From NCBI GenBank assembly GCA_009911365.1, contig QXXF01000007.1, positions 1 to 64,000 of the forward strand: a stretch of DNA of 64,000 nucleotides, read 5' to 3'. The DNA comes from Clostridiales bacterium. Lineage in GTDB: Bacteria; Bacillota; Clostridia; Peptostreptococcales; Anaerovoracaceae. This document shows positions 1 through 6,159 of this stretch, one piece after another (positions within the stretch are counted from its first letter, which is position 1; each line of letters begins with the position of its first letter). Under the pieces are notes generated by a model. The model ran no database searches and was not told the DNA's origin. It was given only the letters and a program-made list of their open reading frames with translations. Both the position numbers and the translations under genes were made by a program.

Positions 1-1
1 A

Positions 2-127
2 AGAAGTTACGAAATGGCACGAAGAACAGGCGGCCCGTCCTACGTGCGCTGCGGAAACTGCGGAACGGAAACGACGGAATATCCAAGCAAAGAAAAAGCG
101 ATAGCCGCGTGGAACAGGAGGGCGTAA
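2..127 (+). CDS. Lar-family restriction alleviation protein, C-terminal end only
   Basis: The open frame is cut by the window edge. The visible 41 residues contain a CxxC pair (CGNC) followed by Thr and the closing motif AIAAWNRRA, which is the usual end of the short zinc-ribbon Lar/restriction-alleviation-like proteins common in prophages. Classic Lar modulates host type I restriction, but most phage members of the family are untested. The stop overlaps the next start (TAATG), so it is the first visible gene of a tightly packed early operon. Confidence 0.7.
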   Translation, partial: RSYEMARRTGGPSYVRCGNCGTETTEYPSKEKAIAAWNRRA

Positions 128-582
128 TGAATTATAATCCATACATGTTTGAAGGAACGGTCACTAGCGAAGTGCGAGTGACATTGCGGATTGATGACTA
201 TTTCGGCCACGTTTGGTATAAATTCACTGCCGAGGAACAGGGAAAACAAGCCTTGGACTTTGATTTTGAACTCTGCGACTGCGATGAAGACGTTTATCGG
301 AACGATTGCGATCTTTTCTACGTCCAAGAATTCGATGCCTTTTATGCGGAGTTGAAAAACGACAAGGGAGAGACGTTGCAAATAGAAGGCGAAAGTGCGG
401 AATTCATGAATTCCCTGGTCACGTCCATTGAAATCACGGACTGTTACAAAGAAAAAAGCTGTTACACCTGTGAAGAGTGGGATGGCCATTTTAAAAAATG
501 CGATCACCCTGACAAACCCCAATCATCGGCTGACTACTGTGATAGAGACAATTGTTGCGATTTATGGGTAGCGAAAGGATAA
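127..582 (+). CDS. Phage protein of unknown function, Cys-rich C terminus (paralogue A)
   Basis: 151 residues; start chosen at the ATG following AGGAGGG rather than an upstream in-frame ATG inside the previous gene. The N-terminal half is acidic and aromatic (HVWYKF, FDFELCDCD). The C-terminal third carries many cysteines: CYTCEEW, a Cys-x-HPD, then DNCCDLW, suggesting a metal-binding knuckle. It is a paralogue of the gene at 1559-2035, and the two share an exact 76-bp stretch. No enzymatic motif was recognised. Confidence 0.75.
   Translation: MNYNPYMFEGTVTSEVRVTLRIDDYFGHVWYKFTAEEQGKQALDFDFELCDCDEDVYRNDCDLFYVQEFDAFYAELKNDKGETLQIEGESAEFMNSLVTSIEITDCYKEKSCYTCEEWDGHFKKCDHPDKPQSSADYCDRDNCCDLWVAKG
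407..482 (+). repeat. 76-bp exact direct repeat, copy 1
   Basis: Identical base for base to 1842-1917. It covers the codons for NSLVTSIEITDCYKEKSCYT and the following CEEW in the first Cys-rich paralogue. The flanking parts of the two genes have diverged strongly, so identity limited to this block suggests recent gene conversion or a modular swap. Confidence 0.95.
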
Positions 583-591
583 AGAAGAGAA

Positions 592-723
592 ATGGATATC
601 AAAGACGAAAGATTGACCGAATGGGTGGATGAAAACGGAATAGTGCATTACATAAATATGCAAAACGGTTCAGGTTTTGTGCGAGCGATTGCGGAATATT
701 GGAGGAATAGGAGGATGAAATGA
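592..723 (+). CDS. Small phage protein, 43 aa, unknown function
   Basis: Begins at an ATG after AAGAAGAGAA and ends in a TGA that overlaps the next ATG by the usual ATGA arrangement. The product is short and mixed-charge (starts MDIKDERLTEWVDENG, ends RNRRMK). No domain recognised. Its place in an unbroken chain of overlapping genes is the main support. Confidence 0.6.
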   Translation: MDIKDERLTEWVDENGIVHYINMQNGSGFVRAIAEYWRNRRMK

Positions 724-980
724 AATACAGAAAAAAGCCGGTTGTGATCGAAGCCGTGCGATACACGGGAACGGAAGAAAGCAAGGCGGAAACATGGCAT
801 TTTTGTGAAGGAACGCGAATTCATGTTCATGTGGACGTGGATGGAAATTTAGTCATTGAGACGCTAGAAGGGCCACACATCGTCAGGGTTGGCGATTACG
901 TCATAAAAGGCGTGGCCGGGGAGATTTACCCTTGCAATCCTTGGATATTCGAGCAAACTTATGAGAGAGCGGAGGAATAG
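720..980 (+). CDS. Conserved phage protein, 86 aa (KYRKKPVVIEA type)
   Basis: The start KYRKKPVVIEAVRYTG and the end GDYVIKGVAGEIYPCNPWIF are the hallmark of a small protein found in very many Gram-positive prophages; its function is unknown to me. The length is normal for that group. The start overlaps the upstream stop by 4 bp and carries GGAGG upstream, so translational coupling is likely. Confidence 0.8.
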   Translation: MKYRKKPVVIEAVRYTGTEESKAETWHFCEGTRIHVHVDVDGNLVIETLEGPHIVRVGDYVIKGVAGEIYPCNPWIFEQTYERAEE

Positions 981-984
981 AGAA

Positions 985-1401
985 ATGACGAACGCTGAAT
1001 TTTATAGGCATGAGATCAGAGGAGAATATAGAAATTTTTGCAGTGAATTCATAGTGCCGAACGTGTTGAAACCGGCCAAAATCGATTGCGGCGCTATCAA
1101 ATGTGCACAATGCCACATGATCAAAGCAGTTTGGCTCCTGGAAGAACACAAAGAGCCAGAGATTGACTGGGAGAACGTGTCGATCGACACGCCGATACTT
1201 GGGAGAGACAATGAGTGCGAAGAGTGGGTGAGAGGGCATTTCGCAAAATTCAAAGATGGAAGAATTGGCGCGCGGACATACGGGGGAACAAGCTTTACTA
1301 GCACACCAGACCGCATACATTATTGGACTCATGCCAAACTCTGGGAAGGCTCCGAAGAGCAAGCAGCGGAACAACAGAAGAAACAGGAGGCGATGAGATG
1401 A
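985..1401 (+). CDS. Conserved phage protein, 138 aa, unknown function
   Basis: Start placed at the ATG after GGAGGAATAGAGAA; an upstream in-frame ATG lies inside the previous gene. The N-terminal third has two CxxC-like pairs (CGAIKCAQC). The centre has DWENVSIDTPILGRD and then HFAKFKDG, a pattern shared by many prophage proteins whose role is not known. The C terminus is a charged Gln/Glu/Lys tail. Confidence 0.7.
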   Translation: MTNAEFYRHEIRGEYRNFCSEFIVPNVLKPAKIDCGAIKCAQCHMIKAVWLLEEHKEPEIDWENVSIDTPILGRDNECEEWVRGHFAKFKDGRIGARTYGGTSFTSTPDRIHYWTHAKLWEGSEEQAAEQQKKQEAMR

Positions 1402-1562
1402 AGAAAATGAATTTTTATTTAGACACGGGGTTCGGAAAACGCTGCGTCCATGAAGATTCCATGGAATTCGATGACGACGCGAGCGCCGAGGAGATCGAGG
1501 CGGAACTCACCGCATGGGCCAACGATCGGATCGACGCGTGGTGGGAGGAGGAGAAAGAATGA
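1398..1562 (+). CDS. Small acidic phage protein, 54 aa
   Basis: Starts MKKMNFYLDTGF and has FDDDASAEEIEAELTAWAND, a recurrent pattern in small phage proteins (strand, acidic turn, amphipathic helix). It overlaps both neighbours by 4 bp (ATGA), with an AGGAGG site ahead of the ATG. Function unknown; the pI must be very low. Confidence 0.7.
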   Translation: MKKMNFYLDTGFGKRCVHEDSMEFDDDASAEEIEAELTAWANDRIDAWWEEEKE

Positions 1563-2035
1563 AACACGATCCATATTCACTACTTGGCGAAATCGTGACA
1601 TGTGAGGTTCAAGTGACTTTGCGGTCGGGCGATCACATTGGACACGTTTGGTTCAAGCACATGGGCGACCGTACGGAATTAAGCGCGTTTGGCTTCGATT
1701 TTAAGGACATCGACCATGAAGACGACATTCCTCACAATGATTGTGGTTTGAGCTACAGCGAGCGTTTCGATGGGTTTTGTGTCGAATTGAAAAACGACAA
1801 AGGCGACATCGAGAGCATAAAAGAGGAAAGCGCGGGATTCTTGAATTCCCTGGTCACGTCCATTGAAATCACGGACTGTTACAAAGAAAAAAGCTGTTAC
1901 ACCTGTGAAGAGTGGGAACCGGGTTTCGAAAGATGCCGCCATCCGGACCAACCTCAATCCTTGGCAGACGATTACATGGCGCCTAGAGATCATTGTTGTG
2001 ATTTGTGGATAGCGAAAGGTAAGGCAGCAGGATGA
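1559..2035 (+). CDS. Phage protein of unknown function, Cys-rich C terminus (paralogue B)
   Basis: 158 residues. The start is the ATG overlapping the previous stop, with GGAGGAGG upstream. It has the same layout as the gene at 127-582: HVWFK in the first half, then the shared block ending CYTCEEW, Cys-x-HPD-x-PQS, and HCCDLWIAKG. The conserved Cys/His spacing points to a structural metal site. No catalytic motif recognised; coexistence of two paralogues 1 kb apart is the oddity. Confidence 0.75.
   Translation: MKHDPYSLLGEIVTCEVQVTLRSGDHIGHVWFKHMGDRTELSAFGFDFKDIDHEDDIPHNDCGLSYSERFDGFCVELKNDKGDIESIKEESAGFLNSLVTSIEITDCYKEKSCYTCEEWEPGFERCRHPDQPQSLADDYMAPRDHCCDLWIAKGKAAG
1842..1917 (+). repeat. 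76-bp exact direct repeat, copy 2
   Basis: Identical to 407-482; the two copies are 1435 bp apart in the same orientation. Recombination between them would delete the five genes in between without breaking the reading frame of a hybrid Cys-rich protein. Confidence 0.95.
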
Positions 2036-2121
2036 ACAAATTGACCTTGTACAAGGCCCTGGCGTCCGCCGTGGCGCTTGTTATCCTGGGATTGGTAGTT
2101 TTGATCGGGATGGTGACGTGA
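2032..2121 (+). CDS. 29-residue single-pass membrane peptide
   Basis: Starts MNKLTLYKALASAVALV and continues with a hydrophobic run (LVILGLVVLIGMV) to the stop, so it is essentially one transmembrane helix with a short basic N terminus. It overlaps the upstream stop by 4 bp and has GGCAGCAGG before the ATG. The next gene begins right after its stop. Function unknown. Confidence 0.5.
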   Translation: MNKLTLYKALASAVALVILGLVVLIGMVT

Positions 2122-2319
2122 ATGCTCCGACAGAACCCAAAACGTGGCAAGATAAGCGAGAAGCAAAGAAGCAAGTTGCGCGTGCGCTGCGGCCATGGAG
2201 ATCGCGAGTACGCGTCAACCATGGCGGGCGGCATGTGCGACTGCTTGGACATGACGGGCAAGCTAAGGGGTTGCCCGCCGGAAGGCCGCGACAAGCACGA
2301 GAAAGCGAAACAAAGATAG
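2122..2319 (+). CDS. Small conserved phage protein, 65 aa
   Basis: The reading frame with CGHGDREYAS, CDCLDMTGKLRGCPPEG and a basic tail is a known small prophage protein pattern (His/Cys-containing, TGKxRGCPP). Another frame is open across the same DNA but has no such conservation and no ribosome-binding site. Function unknown. Confidence 0.65.
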   Translation: MLRQNPKRGKISEKQRSKLRVRCGHGDREYASTMAGGMCDCLDMTGKLRGCPPEGRDKHEKAKQR

Positions 2320-2336
2320 AGATTAGGAGGTCATCA

Positions 2337-2771
2337 GTGGCAAAGCTAGAAAAGTATTGGGAGTGGAAATTCAACATCGAGAAATTCCTGCGGGATTACC
2401 CGGAAAACAAGCGGAACCTTGAAGACAAAAAAGAGGCCCTGGCCGAGATCGCCGAGTTGAAAACCCAGAATTACGACAGCCCGCCGGGAACCCCGGGCAG
2501 GGGCGACAAAGTGACGGCCTCCGCCCAGAAGGCCGAAAAGATCAGGGCGCAGATCAGGGAGTTGCAGGAAACCATTGACCTGTATGAACAGGCCCATGAC
2601 AGCCTCACAGAAGAGGAAAAGCTGGTGATCGAGCATTTGTATCATCTTCCGAATTCCCACATGCGGACGGTCAATTTTTTGGCCGACAAGGTGATACATT
2701 GCAGCGTTCCCACGATTTACCGCATCAGCCGCAAGGCGAAGGACAAAATCAGGAAATTCATGGGCGTGTGA
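2337..2771 (+). CDS. Putative late transcription regulator, sigma-70 region-4-like HTH
   Basis: 144 residues from a GTG start preceded by AGGAGG at 7 bp; longer in-frame starts have no site and run through the previous gene. The N-terminal 95 residues are charged and coiled-coil-like. The C-terminal 50 (LTEEEKLVIEHLY, then TVNFLADKVIHCSVPTIYRI) read as a helix-turn-helix like sigma region 4, seen in ArpU/DUF1492-type phage regulators that switch on late genes. It is last in the early rightward operon and is followed by a terminator, the usual place for such a protein. The target, perhaps the late promoter near 7040, is inference. Confidence 0.65.
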   Translation: MAKLEKYWEWKFNIEKFLRDYPENKRNLEDKKEALAEIAELKTQNYDSPPGTPGRGDKVTASAQKAEKIRAQIRELQETIDLYEQAHDSLTEEEKLVIEHLYHLPNSHMRTVNFLADKVIHCSVPTIYRISRKAKDKIRKFMGV

Positions 2772-2774
2772 CCG

Positions 2775-2830
2775 AAAGCCAGGCGGACGGCGGGGAAAAA
2801 TCCCCCTTTACCGTTCCCACCTGGCTTTTT
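2775..2830 (+). terminator. Rho-independent terminator after early operon
   Basis: A long stem begins AAAGCCAGGCGG and closes with CCACCTGGC followed by TTTTT; an inner GC-rich stem (CGGGG/CCCCC) strengthens it. It lies between two convergent gene blocks. Confidence 0.85.
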
Positions 2831-2839
2831 GCGTGTCTG

Positions 2840-3025
2840 TTATATGTTCCTTTCAAGCGAATTCAATATTAAGGCGAAGTAGGCGGCTCCGCAGATTATT
2901 CTTGCCTTTATGGGCAGATCAAGAAATTCTTGCGTGGCTGCCATGCGGCTGTACTGTTTGGACAGAGCAGCAGGAGAAAGGCCTAGACTGTTGATGGATT
3001 CGTATTCTTTAAGTATAGCGTTCAT
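2840..3025 (-). CDS. Small phage protein, 61 aa, unknown
   Basis: Start taken at the ATG preceded by GGAGGTGGCGTAAA. The product has an amphipathic N-terminal helix (MNAILKEYESINSLGLSPAALS) and a hydrophobic C-terminal stretch (CGAAYFALIL). It starts one base after the antirepressor stop, so the two are cotranscribed. No family recognised. Confidence 0.6.
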   Translation of the reverse strand: MNAILKEYESINSLGLSPAALSKQYSRMAATQEFLDLPIKARIICGAAYFALILNSLERNI

Positions 3026-3026
3026 T

Positions 3027-3782
3027 TTACGCCACCTCCGCAAGAAACTTATCAATGAAATACTGTTGCCCTTTGCCCGTCACTTTGGTGGTCTTGTTGA
3101 CCGTGACATGCCCGTCTGAATGGGTGATCGCCGTTTCTTTGACTTCAAACAGACCCAATTCCATTGACTTCTGGGTTGGGGCGTTGTAATCGGTGCCTTT
3201 TCTTCTAATCAAGTATCCGTTGTCCCGCAGCCATGCGAATAATCGTTTTTCTCCCGTGTCATACCCGTTCTGCTTCAGTATCTTTGCCAGCTCTCCAATC
3301 AGAATGGATGTGGAAGACGTGGACACGGCGTCCGCAAATAAGGTCTTTGGCTTATCCTGCTCGACCTTTTCTTGAAGCTCCCTCCTTAATTCTTTTTCTT
3401 TCTTCAATTCTTGGGCGACGCTGATAAGTAAATCCGGGTCATTGAGCAGTTCGTCCGTCGCGTACATTCCATGTTTACGGATGGATGGAAGCACTTCATC
3501 GAACACCCAACTTTCAAATTTTTCAGCCGCTGGCAATTTGCTGTGCGTGATGAGGCGGTAAAGATCGCCTTCCGGGATAAACAGCGTTTCCTGCTGACGG
3601 CCTACCGAATCGGTAGTGCATCTTTTTTCAATATTTTTGCAATGGCGGTTCACATCACGGCTTGGGTTTTGGTATCCCAACGCCTTTGCGCAGTCGCTGC
3701 CGCAGAACAAAACTTTTCCGTCTTCTTCTATGGTTCTGACTTGCCCGAACTGTTCATTTTTGAAAATCTGTAATTCTTTCAT
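3027..3782 (-). CDS. Phage antirepressor, Bro-N plus KilAC domains
   Basis: 251 residues from an ATG with AAAGGA upstream. Residues 1-105 form a Bro-N domain (GKVLFCGSDCAKALGYQNPS, RHCKNIEKR, then FIPEGDLYRLI and WVFDEVLPSIRKHG). Residues about 135-245 match the KilAC/ANT domain (LLISVAQELKKEKE, IGELAKILKQNG, LFAWLRDNGYL, TKVTGKGQQYFIDKFL). Such proteins inactivate lysogeny repressors or bind DNA directly. It belongs to the leftward block controlled from the switch region at 5813-5841. Confidence 0.92.
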   Translation of the reverse strand: MKELQIFKNEQFGQVRTIEEDGKVLFCGSDCAKALGYQNPSRDVNRHCKNIEKRCTTDSVGRQQETLFIPEGDLYRLITHSKLPAAEKFESWVFDEVLPSIRKHGMYATDELLNDPDLLISVAQELKKEKELRRELQEKVEQDKPKTLFADAVSTSSTSILIGELAKILKQNGYDTGEKRLFAWLRDNGYLIRRKGTDYNAPTQKSMELGLFEVKETAITHSDGHVTVNKTTKVTGKGQQYFIDKFLAEVA

Positions 3783-3906
3783 GATTTTTTCCTTTCTGTT
3801 TTTGTAAAAACTCTTGCGTTTTTTGGTCAGAAAGGGTAACATGTACCTGATTTGTGGGAGGTGCATGTTATCCTTTCATTGAGTGAACATCAATTGCCGT
3901 TGGTGT

Positions 3907-4047
3907 TCACTCTTCTTCTTTCATGAAAACGTCCCATAATGTGTTGACTATCAGAGAGTTGCGTGATATGCAACGCTTGTTTGCTATCTCCGATATCCTT
4001 TTGTACAATTTCGCAGGAATCCGAAATGATCTTGTGATTGCGTCCAT
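3907..4047 (-). CDS. Arc-like ribbon-helix-helix DNA-binding protein, 46 aa
   Basis: The ATG at 4047 has AAAGGAGG just upstream; longer starts are unsupported. The product MDAITRSFRIPAKLYKRIS followed by a helix and NSLIVNTLWDVFMKEEE has the beta strand plus two helices of Arc/MetJ repressors (P22 Arc family). The region upstream holds two 13-bp direct repeats that could be its operators, so autoregulation is likely. Confidence 0.8.
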   Translation of the reverse strand: MDAITRSFRIPAKLYKRISEIANKRCISRNSLIVNTLWDVFMKEEE

Positions 4048-4075
4048 GATAACCTCCTTTCTTCTTGCTGTACCT

Positions 4076-4154
4076 ATCATACCATAAATACACCGTGCGA
4101 CTGTCGCAACTTTACTATGAGGAAATATTTTTAACATGTCCATCATACCATAAA
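4076..4154 (-). promoter_or_regulatory. Putative Arc operator: two ATCATACCATAAA repeats
   Basis: ATCATACCATAAA occurs at 4076-4088 and 4142-4154 (read leftward: TTTATGGTATGAT), a 66-bp period, about six helical turns. TATGAT in the proximal copy could serve as the -10 of the arc-like gene. A weaker relative, ATTGTACCGTAAA, ends the gene to the right. Well-spaced half-sites fit a tetrameric ribbon-helix-helix repressor. Confidence 0.5.
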
Positions 4155-4177
4155 AATGACATGATAATGTATCAACT

Positions 4178-4456
4178 TCATTGTACCGTAAATCTCCTTG
4201 AAACCACCTCTTTGCTGTACTGGTCGTACAAGGCCCGGTTCCCCGCTTTGAACGCCTTGCTGTCGAACCTGCGGCTTTTCACGGTCTTGTATCTGACCTT
4301 GAAAACGTCAACTTGCAGTTCCTCCACCTTCCGGGCGGTCATTTCCGCTTTGATGTCGTCCTCGATGGCCGTGATTTCCCCGGCCAGTTCATCGGCTAAA
4401 GCCTTCAATTCTTTCAGTTCCGTCACTCTGTCTTTCAATTCCGCTGTCGTGTACAT
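4178..4456 (-). CDS. Conserved phage protein, coiled-coil, 92 aa
   Basis: Starts MYTTAELKDRVTELKELKAL after a GAAGGGAG site. The first 60 residues are a heptad-rich helix with several Glu/Lys pairs; the rest (FKVRYKTVKSRRFDSKAFK) looks like a compact basic domain seen in many Clostridia phage and mobile-element proteins of unknown role. It belongs to the leftward operon. Confidence 0.65.
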   Translation of the reverse strand: MYTTAELKDRVTELKELKALADELAGEITAIEDDIKAEMTARKVEELQVDVFKVRYKTVKSRRFDSKAFKAGNRALYDQYSKEVVSRRFTVQ

Positions 4457-4468
4457 TGTTTTCTCCCT

Positions 4469-4660
4469 TCATTTCCCTTCCGGTGTCAATTCATAAGCCT
4501 TGGCGGTTTCCGGGGCGAGAGGGGAAGCGTATTCCACGTGTCCCCACGCCTCCATGCCGAGTTCTTCCACGTAAGTTTTTCCGTCATAGTTGACGATCTC
4601 CATGGCCTTGCCCGGGAACGCTCCCGGGGTCAACGGCCGTTGCGTGCTGTAGTATCTCAT
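4469..4660 (-). CDS. Small mobile-element protein (YYSTQRPLTPGAFP type), 63 aa
   Basis: Start at the ATG following AAAGGACAGG. MRYYSTQRPLTPGAFP and later YVEELGMEAWGHVEY is a pattern I recognise from many Clostridia phages and conjugative elements, where annotations range from hypothetical to defence-related; the function is not established. Its ribosome-binding site lies directly after a GGGGG/CCCCC hairpin at 4676-4690. Confidence 0.65.
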   Translation of the reverse strand: MRYYSTQRPLTPGAFPGKAMEIVNYDGKTYVEELGMEAWGHVEYASPLAPETAKAYELTPEGK

Positions 4661-4675
4661 CGTCCTGTCCTTTCT

Positions 4676-4690
4676 GGGGGAAAATCCCCC
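4676..4690 (-). repeat. GC hairpin at gene start (GGGGG/CCCCC), copy 1
   Basis: Five G, five-base loop, five C, between the stop of the gene at 4698-4841 and the Shine-Dalgarno of the next leftward gene. Comparable hairpins occur in the same position at 5077-5093 and 5357-5373. Confidence 0.7.
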
Positions 4691-4697
4691 CGCGTTT

Positions 4698-4841
4698 CTA
4701 ATCAAAAAATCCTTTCGTTTCGGCAACCGCTTCAATGCGATTCACGAAGGCGGCCACTTGTCCGTCATCATATTCAGGATGATCTTTTTCCACCCGTTCT
4801 CTCGTTTCCGCTCTCCAGATGATTCTTTCCGTCTCTGTCAT
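4698..4841 (-). CDS. Small acidic/basic phage protein, 47 aa
   Basis: Begins MTETERIIWRAETRERV and ends AVAETKGFFD, after AAAGGAGAACGAAAC. The pattern E-R-x-x-R followed by DHPEYDD looks like a short helical protein. It is too short to classify, but spacing, start site and codon use match its neighbours. Confidence 0.6.
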   Translation of the reverse strand: MTETERIIWRAETRERVEKDHPEYDDGQVAAFVNRIEAVAETKGFFD

Positions 4842-4867
4842 TGTTTCGTTCTCCTTTCCGGTGTTTC

Positions 4868-5059
4868 CTATGCCATTTTCGCGTCTTCCACGAACTCTAG
4901 GGCCTCTTCCAGACTGTCGAACCAGTCATTGTATATGTCCCTTCTGCTTGTGCTCGTGAAGCTGTCTTCTGGCCTGTTGTCAGCTTCGACCGTGCTAGTG
5001 ACGTTCGCCGTCACGGTTCCACGATCGCTGATCGTTGTTGTTACGCAGTAATATTTCAT
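4868..5059 (-). CDS. Small phage protein, 63 aa (tandem paralogue of 5387-5578)
   Basis: MKYYCVTTTISDRGTVTANV, then DIYNDWFDSLEEALEFVEDA: a predicted beta hairpin followed by one helix. It shares its start, the WFDSL-EALEFV helix and its length with the gene at 5387-5578, separated by one unrelated gene, so the operon contains a duplication. Function unknown. Confidence 0.65.
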   Translation of the reverse strand: MKYYCVTTTISDRGTVTANVTSTVEADNRPEDSFTSTSRRDIYNDWFDSLEEALEFVEDAKMA

Positions 5060-5076
5060 CTTTCTTTCTCCCTTCC

Positions 5077-5093
5077 GGGGGCTTCAAGCCCCC
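5077..5093 (-). repeat. GC hairpin at gene start, copy 2
   Basis: GGGGGCTTCAAGCCCCC, a near-perfect palindrome within TTCCG...CACCG flanks, immediately upstream (leftward sense) of the GGAAGGGAGAAAGAAAG start region of the gene at 4868-5059. Confidence 0.8.
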
Positions 5094-5104
5094 ACCGCCG
5101 ATTT

Positions 5105-5332
5105 TTATAAAATTCCGCGCAATTTCGTTGACTTGCGGAAAGTTTTTAAAACCCCGCCGGGCGAGCCGTCTTTTTTAGCCGTCCAGTGAGCCGCGAAGCT
5201 TGAAAAATCGCCACACAGCCTGACCGTGATCGTTTTTGGAGTCTCTTTGACGATCTCCGCCACCTCCCATAGAAAGCCGTCCGCCTCGGCTAACTGGGTT
5301 CCTTTTTTTATCTGTTCCGCCTTTATGATCAT
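5105..5332 (-). CDS. Small phage protein, 75 aa, unknown
   Basis: MIIKAEQIKKGTQLAEADGF followed by a Val/Ile/Thr-rich beta segment (TPKTITVRLCG) and a basic tail. It reads as a small beta-barrel fold, but no family was recognised. AGGAGGAAACAG precedes the ATG. It sits between the two paralogues. Confidence 0.6.
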   Translation of the reverse strand: MIIKAEQIKKGTQLAEADGFLWEVAEIVKETPKTITVRLCGDFSSFAAHWTAKKDGSPGGVLKTFRKSTKLRGIL

Positions 5333-5356
5333 TTCTGTTTCCTCCTGTTCCCTTCC

Positions 5357-5373
5357 GGGGGCTTTAAGCCCCC
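5357..5373 (-). repeat. GC hairpin in leftward operon, copy 3
   Basis: GGGGGCTTTAAGCCCCC with the same CCTTCC and CACCG flanks as the copy at 5077-5093; it lies between the stop of the gene at 5387-5578 and the start region of the gene at 5105-5332. Confidence 0.8.
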
Positions 5374-5386
5374 ACCGCTTCGCTAT

Positions 5387-5578
5387 TTATGCCATATTCA
5401 CGAATTTTACGAACTCCAGTGCCTCTTTCAGGCTGTCGAACCAGTCAATGTAAATGTCCACTTTGTCGGTGGCTGTGAATCCCGCTTTTGGTATGCTAGA
5501 GGATTCGATCGTGCTAGTGATGTTCGCCGTGACGTTATCCCGGTCATCAGCTATTGTCGTTACGCTATAATATTTCAT
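5387..5578 (-). CDS. Small phage protein, 63 aa (tandem paralogue of 4868-5059)
   Basis: MKYYSVTTIADDRDNVTANI and DIYIDWFDSLKEALEFV match the other copy almost position by position, with divergence in the middle. GGGAGGTAAAGACC precedes the ATG. Retention of two divergent copies in a small phage operon suggests either heterodimer use or rapid adaptation, as for anti-host proteins; this is inference only. Confidence 0.65.
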   Translation of the reverse strand: MKYYSVTTIADDRDNVTANITSTIESSSIPKAGFTATDKVDIYIDWFDSLKEALEFVKFVNMA

Positions 5579-5601
5579 GGTCTTTACCTCCCTTATCTTT
5601 C

Positions 5602-5763
5602 TTAGCTGCGCTTTTCAATCACAACGTATTTCCCGTAAATGAAATGGTGGTTTTCATCTTTGTGTTCATCAATATATATGTCACCGATTTTGTGCTCTGT
5701 TTCTGTCTCTATCAAAAGCCTTGTGTTATAGTCTTCTAGGCTTGCGCATTCATATCTCTTCAT
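5602..5763 (-). CDS. First gene of leftward operon, 53 aa, unknown
   Basis: Starts MKRYECASLEDYNTRLLIET after GGGAGGAAAGAGGA and ends YGKYVVIEKRS; His/Asp/Glu-rich in the middle (DEHKDENHH). It lies directly downstream of the strong leftward promoter at 5813-5841. No family recognised. Confidence 0.6.
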   Translation of the reverse strand: MKRYECASLEDYNTRLLIETETEHKIGDIYIDEHKDENHHFIYGKYVVIEKRS

Positions 5764-5812
5764 TCCTCTTTCCTCCCTGTTTGGTGTTTCCGTGTCTCTT
5801 AACTGTGACTAT

Positions 5813-5841
5813 AGTATACCCTAAAAATAGGGTAATGTCAA
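5813..5841 (-). promoter_or_regulatory. Leftward prophage promoter with internal 18-bp operator
   Basis: Read leftward: TTGACA, a 17-bp spacer, TATACT. The spacer is almost filled by the palindrome TACCCTAAAAATAGGGTA (5817-5834), so a bound dimer would block RNA polymerase. It drives the leftward genes from 5763 to 2840. Confidence 0.85.
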
Positions 5842-5874
5842 TAGCAAAATACACTTTTTTTTAGGGTATTTTGA

Positions 5875-5903
5875 TTGATTTTTATTACGGCGCATGTTAC
5901 AAT
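5875..5903 (+). promoter_or_regulatory. Promoter of the HTH switch gene
   Basis: TTGATT, 17-bp spacer, TACAAT, ending 20 bp before the ATG at 5924. A half operator TAGGGTA lies just upstream at 5862-5868, next to the -35, where weak binding could tune autoregulation. Confidence 0.65.
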
Positions 5904-5923
5904 CATATTAAGGAGGGCAAAAT

Positions 5924-6151
5924 ATGATTATATATAAGGTAGATATTTTCAAGGAATTAAAATCCCATGGCTTTAATCAAACGAGGCTACAGCGTGAAAA
6001 TCTACTATCTAAACAGACTATGACGAATATTAAAGCGGGAAAATCAATCTCACTAGAAACACTAAACAGAATATGCGTAATGTGTAGAATGCAGCCGGGC
6101 GATATCATTGAGGTTGTCCCAACAGATGAAGAAAAGGTAAAATATTTTTAA
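5924..6151 (+). CDS. Cro/C1-type HTH regulator, 75 aa
   Basis: Single-domain XRE-family protein: after a short N-terminal strand (MIIYKVDIF) come the helices with TRLQRENLLSKQTMTNIKAG and SLETLNRICVMCRMQPGDII, the classic five-helix HTH with a terminal PGDII. AAGGAGGGC precedes the ATG. The gene lies between two identical-type palindromes that sit in divergent promoters, so it is the obvious candidate to bind them. It is much shorter than CI-type repressors and has no peptidase or oligomerisation domain, so it may be the Cro-like half of a switch whose partner lies elsewhere. Confidence 0.85.
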   Translation: MIIYKVDIFKELKSHGFNQTRLQRENLLSKQTMTNIKAGKSISLETLNRICVMCRMQPGDIIEVVPTDEEKVKYF

Positions 6152-6159
6152 AAACAGGG

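Noticed and set aside
2118-2336. N-terminal extension of the HTH regulator through the gene at 2122-2319
   Set aside because: The GTG at 2337 has an AGGAGG at ideal distance, and the extension overlaps a conserved small phage gene in another frame.
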